In this document: positions 55,991 through 64,000 of the stretch, one piece after another
How positions within the stretch are numbered: position 1 is the first letter of the stretch
How the letters are laid out: each line of letters opens with the position of its first letter
Assembly: GCF_008831285.2 (NCBI RefSeq)
Contig: NC_045147.1
Span: 12,589,427 to 12,653,426, forward strand
Length of the DNA stretch: 64,000 nt
Direction: 5' to 3'
Source of the DNA: Nymphaea colorata
Taxonomy: Eukaryota; Streptophyta; Magnoliopsida; Nymphaeales; Nymphaeaceae
Translations under genes and position numbers: made by a program
Notes under the pieces: model-generated
Database searches by the model: none
Told to the model about the DNA's origin: nothing
What the model saw: only the letters and a program-made list of their open reading frames with translations

Positions 55991-58900
55991 TTAGGCTCCG
56001 TGCACACCCCTCTACTAAAAGAGTAAAAGTTGCCATTTTATTTTATCCACAGGTCTCACGAGAACACCGTCTGGCGCATCGGAACTTTCATTCATGCAAG
56101 TCTCCGTTGTCCAATTACGTCTCGGGATCTGTAGTACATGTTACGTCCGTGATTGAACTACTGGGACCATTTCCAGATTAACTCGAGTGTCAATTTCTTT
56201 TGGCCTATTTCCTGCAATTCTTCGCAAATTGGTCGGACCCATAAACACTAATCCTTTTAATGTTTGTGGATCCATCGTCTCTGGCGTGCAATCGCTGCAT
56301 GAAGTGTTCTTCATCTTGATATGTGGCCTGTCCTGTTGCCTCTCTGCATCATTTCCCAATATCGATCGATGGTTTCAGAGAACCGCAAGGACATGAAGGT
56401 AACCAGGCCATGAACAGGAATCAGAAGCCTTTTTCATGGTGCTGAAATCATCTCCTGAAGGAAATCTTCATAACTAACTCACCTTGATCGAGGAACTTCA
56501 AATAGAACCTGGCAAATAGAAGGAAATAACCTATCAAATCAGCATATGACACTCTCCCTTTTGGATTTTATTAACTGGATACATAAAATTATATTGGGCA
56601 TTTTTCTTAAATATGTATATATACATGTATGGAACCATCTTGTATGCATGAGATCAATGTACACTTACTGTCAACCAAGACTCACATCCACATGAATATT
56701 TTTTTGAGGCAACTAAGGACATGAATGTGGCCTCATGTTTTAAAGCTTGCCAATTGACAATATTTCTCATGTTTTAAAGCTTACCAATTCGCTGTGCCAC
56801 ATAATAATTTATGAAAGCCACTCAATTTACTGCAACCTCCAATCTTACAAGATTCCTTTTCATAATTCTTACCATCTGCTCTGCGCCTGCGGCTTTTTTT
56901 CTCTCTTTTCTTCACATTTAATGCATGCACCCAGAGCATATTAAGCTGTAATTGCATATTCAATTCTGCGGTCAGTCACCTGCAACCTTGTAGGCAACCT
57001 CTGGGGGGGACTGTCAGTCAAAGCAAGCAGCTGCCCTCTCTGAAATTTGATAATTACCGCCTGGAATGGAAAAAAAACTCAAGCTTTCAATCAGATCGAC
57101 GTATCGGAACTTATAGTGCTTGACATCAATAACATTTGTGAGTCAAATATAATTTTTGAAGATTTGTCCTTCTTTGTCATATTGTTGCATTTTATATTTT
57201 CAAATGTATATCTAACAACATATTTTCTGAAAATTCATATAGAAATTTCATGGGATTTGCTCTTGTCAAGATTTTTCCTAATGAGATTTTTAAAATATCT
57301 TGTTTATTTTTCAAGCCACATGCAGTACCAGCTATGCCCATTTTTTAATTTTAAGAACAGTAAAATGGGAAATGCAGCTTCTCATTTGCTCCAGCTTCTG
57401 AAAAAAATTAAAAGGCATATATGCTTTTGGCAAAGGTGATAGCATTCAAAAACCACTTTAAAGTTTTTTACATACACTACTGAAGTTACTATTCGCGTTC
57501 AGACAAAAATGTCCAAAAAAATAATTTGAAATGTTAATTTAATTTAGTTTAAGCTGAAAACCCTTCGGGGTTGCCAATGTAATTTCGAAACTATTATGTG
57601 CATCTTTTATATATATATATATAAAGTTTTTAATTTCCATCAATTACGCTTCATTTGTACGAAGGATTTTGAGAAAAGCTTAGTTGAAGTAAGACTGGAA
57701 AGAAACGAACAGACTGAAGCAGACATATATTCAAAAGGAAAGAACAGGCTGAACACATCATAGGGGCATGAGCATCAGAAAGCAATCTAGATCAGGCGCA
57801 AGCACGAGCTACCAGACAAAGACACAATACTCTTTATTGCCTAATCTTTGAAATACTAAGACCAGATAATAAACTCGAGAACATTATTGGATCAGGAAGA
57901 AAGAAAGAAACCTAAAAAGCTACTCATGTATATGTGTGTGTGTGTGTGAAACTGAGAAAACTGGACAAGTTGAAAGATGTTTACTGATAAATTTGTCTTG
58001 GGATAGCTAAGGAAAACCACCATGTATGATCCATATATGATTCCCTACCCAGGAGACGTACCCAGGCTTCAACGCCTGCCTGTAATGGATGCTGCAGGTT
58101 TCAAACTTTTGATCCCTTTAGTTGGTGACCTTCACCAATCAATCCTTGTATGGAGTATTACTCAAAGAGGGTTCAGTTGCATTTTTGGAATAGCTAAAAC
58201 AAAACAGACGTATTTATTGTTCCATAAAAGAGTAGTAACAGAAAGAAGTCAGGTAAACAGACTAATCATAAAGAGTTAATTTAGAGGCAAGACATGTTAG
58301 GAGCTCTGGATCTGCAGGTATCTCTGATGCCAAAGAGGCAGGACAATGTGTCCTATCTGATCACTTTTCCTATCACGTTTACCCACTCTTTCTTGACAAC
58401 TAAAGGGGGAAAAAACCCATCATGCTCGAATTATGGTAACTTGTTTACCAGAAGACCAATCGCTTTTGGGTCTTCATATCTGCTGTATTACTCAGTGGTC
58501 TATAACTGCTACGTCCTTTTTCCCACTGTTTTACTCAGTTACTAAAATACGAGAGGTGGGAGTCCAATAAGAAAGGTTTTCTTGCCCACTGTTTTAATAC
58601 CAAGTTATTATTTACTGCTATAATTAGGTGAAACTCCAACTGGAAGGACTTTGTGCCCGATGGCTTGCTCAGTGTTTTATTTTACTGCCACAATCAGGTG
58701 AAAGTCCTGCGTGAAGACTTTTTATACCAAAAAGTTAATTAGGTGTAAAAAAAAAAAAAAAAGAAGAAGAAAGGCTTCACATGGTTGAGTGACAGGCAAA
58801 AGTTAGGCCGCAGAATCGTGGGCAAGAGTTCGCCTGCTTGAATATTGTGATTCTCTCCAAGCTTGACTAATGGAAGTTGAGAAAACAGAACTGAGATGAT

Positions 58901-60182
58901 AATTCTATGAAAGTGGTTAACCATTGCCTCGGAAAATCGTGCTGCTTTCGTTGCCAACTTGTGGACTATAGCTTGGATGAGGTTTTGTCAAAAGCCTAAA
59001 AAATAGGAAGCTTTATCAGATGTTATAGTGTACGTAAGAGGAGTTTCAGGTTCCTTTCTTGAGTGGGGAGGTGGGTTGTTAGTTTGCACGGTGGAGATCG
59101 TCAAGTGAAACTAAATCAATTCTGAATCTGCGATTAAAAATAGCTGGTTTACTATATTACCGGTGAAGTCATTTTTAATACATTATAAGATTCATCTCGA
59201 GCAAGTAAAACTGCAAAAGTAAAGAGAGTTCAGTTAAAGACCAGAAATAGTATAAAAATGATCACGTTACCCTTTAATATACGGATATGGTAAACACTGA
59301 CGTAACCCAGAGGTTGTTTCTTTTTTCCTTAAGAAGTGGACTTGTTTAATTAAAGACTTTACTTCCATAAGTTACGGTGGGAGGGTGTCAAAGTGGAAAA
59401 GTTCTTTAGTCAAATATAAAAGTCTGACTGAACTGTTAAATGTAGTTCATCCACATTCTTGTTCCTGGTAAAATTGGGAAAAGAGCGGTTTTAGATATTC
59501 TCGGAGTATGGCGGTGGCCTATGTGCAGTTTCTTCCTCGAAAGCTGGTGGTCCAAACACGTTGCAGAGAAAAATGTGCATAGGACATTGAGGATTGAGGG
59601 AGCTAAATTGAGTGGTCCAAATCAAGATCTCCTTCAGGAAGCATGAAGGTTGTCGCTGCACTCCACCATGAATTATTCAAGACATTGGGAGCAGGAACGC
59701 TAGCCACAATAGCAGAATCAGTTGAAGAATATCAACTATTTATCCCACCCAATTTCCTAGCAAACTGCCGAAAAGATATGGTGCAAAAACGGCACTACAT
59801 CTCCGCCTTATCTAAACAGTGACGTCGAATCTTTTTTAGAGACCAATCAATGGCCTCGTGAATCTTGCACGTCCTTCTAGAAAAACACAGAATGCAACGA
59901 CAAGTAACTAAAAAGTTTTCTTTTTCTTGTCTTTCTGTTCTTAAGCATGTTAAAAGATGGTGTAGCAGGTAGCTCATGATGTTTACTCGTTTAACTAAAG
60001 TTCTTTTAAGACCATAATGATAACAAGAGATTGTGGAACAACGAAATTTCAAAGCTCATTTTTCACTTTTTTCCCACGTTGGCATGTTAGATCTTAGTGA
60101 ATCCAACCCATTACAGACCGCAAATTACATGAACAGAATGCACACAACCAAACAGAAGAACCACATTCTTCCTACATTTATG
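55991..60182. other. Intergenic; nothing recognised
   Basis: AT-rich. A 130-codon frame at 57047-57439 is made of AT-rich codons without family resemblance. A related pair of short blocks (58624-58650 and 58682-58705, AGGTGAAA-CTCC) and a poly-A at 58748-58763 are present. The RopGAP 3' UTR should begin just left of 60183. Confidence 0.5.
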
Positions 60183-63100
60183 TCATGCCCAAGCTTCCCC
60201 TCCAGCCACTGCAGCCGAATCAACAATTCCTAATGGATTGCTCTTCTTCCCAACTCTATTCAAGTGAAACATAGGACGTGTACAAATTTTTCTGACTCCC
60301 TTTCTGAGGTTAAGTCTATCTAACAAGCCTTCAACATCTTTACTGATATACCGACCCCTGCATCCATTTTCTATGGCTGCCACCTGAGATTTTCTTGCTG
60401 ATCCTTCTGAGAATACTTCACCTTCATCATCAGCTGCAAACTTCTCAGGAAGGCTCCGGAAACTTTCCTCAGCATCACTGAGTAATCCGTCTTCTCTGTT
60501 TCTTAAAAACATGTCTAGAACAGATGTATTGCGAAAACAACTTTTTGTTGGTGTTTCATCAGCTCCCTCATTGGTTATTGCCATTAACCTTGATGAATTG
60601 TGACGGTCTCTGTCTTTTGGGGATTCTGGGCAAAAAGAGAATTCTCTTGCTCTGGCAGCATTCTCTTCCCTTTCACGAAGGGTTTTCATGATAAGGCTCT
60701 TGAGGAAATTCATCACTTGCACCGCATGGATCAATGCAGTCAAGGGATCGGCCATCTGCAGAAGAATTGTACTGCATCAGGTATGGTACCATGCAAAGAG
60801 GGCAGCTAAACTAGCAAGGCATTGTGGTTTGATTGATACCTGAGTCATGTTTGGTGCAAATACCATAGCAATATTGCGTGCATTCATCTTGTTCTGATGT
60901 TCATGCTGCACAACATCAGCCATTAGATTGATGGCCCAGTCAAGAAGTGCTGCCTCTGTTGCTGGCAGCAGCTGGACGAGCTGAGTGCATTCAGCTTCGG
61001 TATTGCAATGCATCACCTGCTCTGGCGTGAGTGAGTCTAATATACCGTTTGGGAGCTCTCTAAACCAAGCCTGTACAAGGAACCAAATAATATCAATTAC
61101 ACAAGCTGAGACTGGAGTACAAAAGAAATGAAATTGTAAACGTACTTGTACAATGACCAACGTTAAACATATAATAAGATATAATAAGAAATATGTGTCA
61201 AGGCGCTGCAATTTCTTCTGTTAAGCGGTTACTCTATTTATAGGGTACGCCAAGAGAGTCTGCTCAAACAGTATGAGGAAGCACCAAAAGCCAAGAGGAC
61301 ACCACTCAGACTTCAGAATGCATCATGTGTAGCATAAACCCAAAACATGAATGAAATGCTAATGCATAAGTAGCAAAATGAGAAGGTTGATGTCGACAAT
61401 CACAGAAGACTACCTTTATTAAACCTGCTAGGCAATGAATATTAACACCACATGGTACGATTCCCTTGTTTAACTGATCTCGTACATATTCTTCCTGACC
61501 ATTCTCAGCATTGATTCTAAAAATGCCTTCTGCCTTCAACCACAAAAGGAGGAAAAAAAGAAAAAGAAAAAGAAAAGAAGCGTCAGAAAATGAACAAGAT
61601 GACAGAACAGAAACCAAAAATCTAGGCACAACCAAAAGGTACCTGAAGGCCTCCCTGTGAGTATAAATGCCTTTGCATCATTAGCAGAATCGTTGGCACA
61701 CTGTTCCCCCGAGCATCATAGGAACATTGCATCGATTCTGCAGAAACCCCAAATACACTGGCGCTGCAAGAATAAAAACAACAGTAAAGAATTTCTGTAG
61801 GCACATCACCAGCTATTTGTTCACAAGTTTGATAAGCAGAAGCAGAGCAACTGCAGCATATTTACAACATCTAGCTAGTTCTAAAGGCAAGCACTTATAA
61901 ATTTAAGAGAATAGGGAAACAATGCTCCGCTACTAAAATATTATAACTGAAAGATGGACGCGTAGAAGTCAATAACAGGAAGAGATGAACTAAAAAATAG
62001 TTGAAAATAAAGATCGAAGATAATTTGCATTTGCTTCATTTTTCTGCATAGTTTAATAGTTGCAGATTCTAACAAGCATGAATGTGCCTAAAGAGGAGGC
62101 AGAGAAAGCAGAAAATGAAGAAGACTAAGACAGCCAAAGAACTAGTGAATGGTGATTCAGTCAAGTTGATACTTTAAGAGATTATCACTTTATATTCCAC
62201 CCTGTTGAAATAGTACTTCTTAGTCAGTTACAGTATCTATGACAGATTGACAGTTTATTTTTGTGCCCTGAAATGAAAGTAGCGGGAACGTGATTTAGAT
62301 TTCATAAATGAATTTAGGACTTTTAGTTTTGGAAGAATATAAAAAAAGCAAAGGACAGGGACACGGGAAAAGAAACTGCTCCTCTCCGTTCTTGAAGAAG
62401 TACGAATCATACGGTTTTCGTATCTCCAGAAGCGAAGACCAGGGAAGGATACAATGACAATAGTCCTCACTCCTCAATGACCCTTTTCACATCATCCCAA
62501 CTAATCTAAACTTTCACGATAAGTGAACGAGAGCTATCTGCTAAAGAGGACAACCACAAAGCAAATGAGACAGAGAGCTTGAATGGACCAAACTGCTATT
62601 TCTGGAAGGCAATCATTTCAGAGGACAGTTCAACAAAAAAACATTGAAGAACATAGAGAGTGGCAGCAAAATGGAAAGAAATCCATGAGGCGTGCCGATG
62701 TAGCAGCTGGGAGTGCCGTTATTTAACGGGAAATAGAATCCTAATTCCTGAACTACTAGAATAGCAAAAGAACAAATTTGCAAAGTGATGCGTCCCAGAG
62801 AGAGAAACAGGGAGAGGCCTAGGAACCCTTCTCTAAAAAGGAACCGCCGCCACCAGCAACAGAAAAAACAAACAAGAATGCACTGGACTAAGTGGTGCCA
62901 TCATCCCCGTCACTGAAAATTTCTTTTTTCTCCTAAGCCGCGTCCTTGTTTTTGGGGCAATTCCCTCCGGAAAATGAAGCAAACGGAGAATACAACCGTC
63001 GATAACAGAATCACGAAACTTTTCACGACTTTCGCGCAAGAAATAAACGCGGCGGAATGTTGAAAAAAATGGATGCAAAGGACCTGGCACTGGGTACCCT

Positions 63101-63442
63101 CCAGGGGAGTTCCGGCTCGAACTCGACGGGAAGGCCAAGGAAGCCATTGAAGCGATCAAACGTCACGTGGGCAACGTGCCGGACGTCCGTCGGCCGGCTG
63201 ATGTCCAGTGCAGCGTCCTCCTCCTGCTCGACACTGCAGATCGCCACCGACTTCCTCAGCACCGACACGAGCACCGCCAAGATCGGCAACTCCGCCCTCC
63301 GCACCCGTATCCCACCACCACCGGAAGATGACGGCGGGTCGTCGCCGGAGTGCGGGAGAATGAAGGGTGACCGGGGGTTCGTGAGTTCCTCATCCTCATA
63401 TTCGCCGCCTATGCCGCGTTGCGCCACGTGAACCTCCGCCAT
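60183..63442 (-). CDS. ROPGAP: ROP (plant Rho) GTPase-activating protein, CRIB + RhoGAP, five exons
   Basis: Exons on the minus strand: 63442-63084, 61763-61643, 61533-61414, 61070-60840 and 60755-60183. All introns are GT-AG and phases join exactly, giving 467 residues, normal for the family. Residues 80-97 hold the CRIB motif (DISRPTDVRHVAHVTFDRF), which binds active ROP. The RhoGAP domain spans about 125-315: ASVFGVSAESMQ, then EGIFRINAENGQEEYV with the catalytic arginine finger at R166, AWFRELPNGILDSLTPEQV and NKMNARNIAMVFAPNMTQ, then MADPLTALIHAVQVMNFLKS. The C-terminal 150 residues are polar and probably disordered. The protein speeds GTP hydrolysis by ROPs at the plasma membrane and so limits polar growth and defence signalling. 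The ATG at 63442 follows a (GA)n leader. Intron 1 is the longest (1320 bp). The gene looks intact; which paralogue it is cannot be told. Confidence 0.96.
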
Positions 63443-63453
63443 GGCCAAGCAAC

Positions 63454-63474
63454 CGAGAGAGAGAGAGAGAGAGC
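63454..63474. repeat. (GA)n / (CT)n tract in the RopGAP 5' leader
   Basis: About nine GA units just upstream of the RopGAP ATG; on the gene's own strand it reads CTCTCT. CT tracts are common in plant 5' leaders. Confidence 0.85.
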
Positions 63475-63790
63475 GTGATGCGAGGAAGAAGAAGAAGAAG
63501 GAAGAGAAGAAGAGGGAGGATCCGGTAGTGAGGAAGGGGTTGAGGGTGGAGACAAGCGGGAGTGTGGGCCCGCTGCCATGCTGGTGAGGTCCACACAGGT
63601 TCTGGTCCCCACCTGCTTCTCCTCCGCCCATCGCGCTGCTCTGCAAAACTGGTTCTGGATTTTTGGATCTCCGTACACCCATTTTCCCCAACCCTGATCC
63701 AGATGAATCCCAGGAACACATTATACCTGTCACCTTACCCTCGTCTGTACCGTACTCTCTAAACAAAAAGTAAATGCCTTGCCCTGCCCC

Positions 63791-63793
<3 letters not shown>

Positions 63794-63829
<36 letters not shown>
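63794..63829. repeat. (AT)n microsatellite upstream of RopGAP
   Basis: About 18 TA units roughly 350 bp upstream of the RopGAP start codon, in its presumed promoter. No separate TATA box can be singled out. Confidence 0.93.
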
Positions 63830-64000
63830 CACGTTCATTGTGCATGTACATCTTTTTTTTATCATACTACTTTTCATCCACAAACAAAAAAAAAACATGC
63901 ATTCATGGATCATAATTAGGAAGTAATCAGCTATTGTACGTCTCAATGCGTCTGGTTCATAGTTCATTAATTATAAAAACTTACACTGAACAAACAATAT

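Noticed and set aside
57047-57439. A 130-codon plus-strand frame.
   Set aside because: Made of AT-rich codons (F, I, L, N, Y) without a domain; expected by chance in such sequence.
60183-60755. A separate 190-codon gene starting MADPLTALIHAV.
   Set aside because: This is the last exon of RopGAP; the methionine is internal and is preceded by a CAG acceptor in correct phase.
63023-63967. A 314-codon minus-strand frame starting at 63967.
   Set aside because: Its N-terminal part translates an (AT)n tract and promoter. The RopGAP start at 63442 is supported by family length, and the part after 63084 is intron.
1-64000. tRNA and rRNA genes.
   Set aside because: I looked for GGTTCGAATCC-type B boxes with matching stems on both strands and saw none that fold; without a covariance search a diverged tRNA could be missed.

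Overview
The window is nuclear DNA of a flowering plant. Evidence: GT-AG introns, a ROP GTPase-activating protein with the plant-specific CRIB + RhoGAP order, a SAUR auxin-response gene, Ty1/copia retrotransposons, and abundant (GA)n and (AT)n microsatellites. I cannot name the species. Gene density is low: three confident protein genes (a SAUR32-like gene at 41.3 kb, a Golgi-type SAM methyltransferase-like gene at 51.7-52.6 kb, a five-exon RopGAP at 60.2-63.4 kb) and one weak candidate for a small membrane protein (7.2-8.9 kb). The rest is repeats and sequence I cannot assign.

Layout. 1-3.2 kb: minus-strand copia sequence in which one LTR serves both as the 3' LTR of an internally deleted element on its right and as the 5' LTR of an element with an open gag that leaves the window on the left. 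3.2-17.4 kb: a candidate gene at 7.2-8.9 kb, two tandem duplications (255 and 473 bp) and an AGCTCGA-rich degenerate tract. 17.8-36.1 kb: a large repeat complex. Two direct copies (A and B) of a roughly 3 kb non-coding unit enclose an array of Argonaute-derived fragments, and the first Argonaute hairpin is split by a 5.6 kb decayed copia element. 36-51 kb: mostly unassigned intergenic DNA with the SAUR gene. 51-64 kb: methyltransferase gene, a microsatellite-rich stretch, a hAT-type MITE with a perfect 8-bp target duplication, and the RopGAP gene.

Main observation. Between 20.6 and 30.6 kb there are eight fragments that read, in translation, as the C-terminal half of an Argonaute PAZ domain, closest by recollection to the AGO2/AGO3 type. 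They alternate forward and reverse and so make four consecutive inverted repeats (arms of about 170-440 bp). Three of them have loops of roughly 300 bp; the first is split by the copia insertion. The loops are made of a tandem repeat of about 73 bp that appears to carry the end of the exon and a GTAAGCC 5' splice-site-like sequence. All readable copies share one reading-frame lesion, so they descend from one pseudogene. If transcribed, the locus would fold into double-stranded RNA with homology to an Argonaute gene, i.e. it could feed small RNAs back on the silencing machinery. The structure is seen in the sequence; the function is inference.
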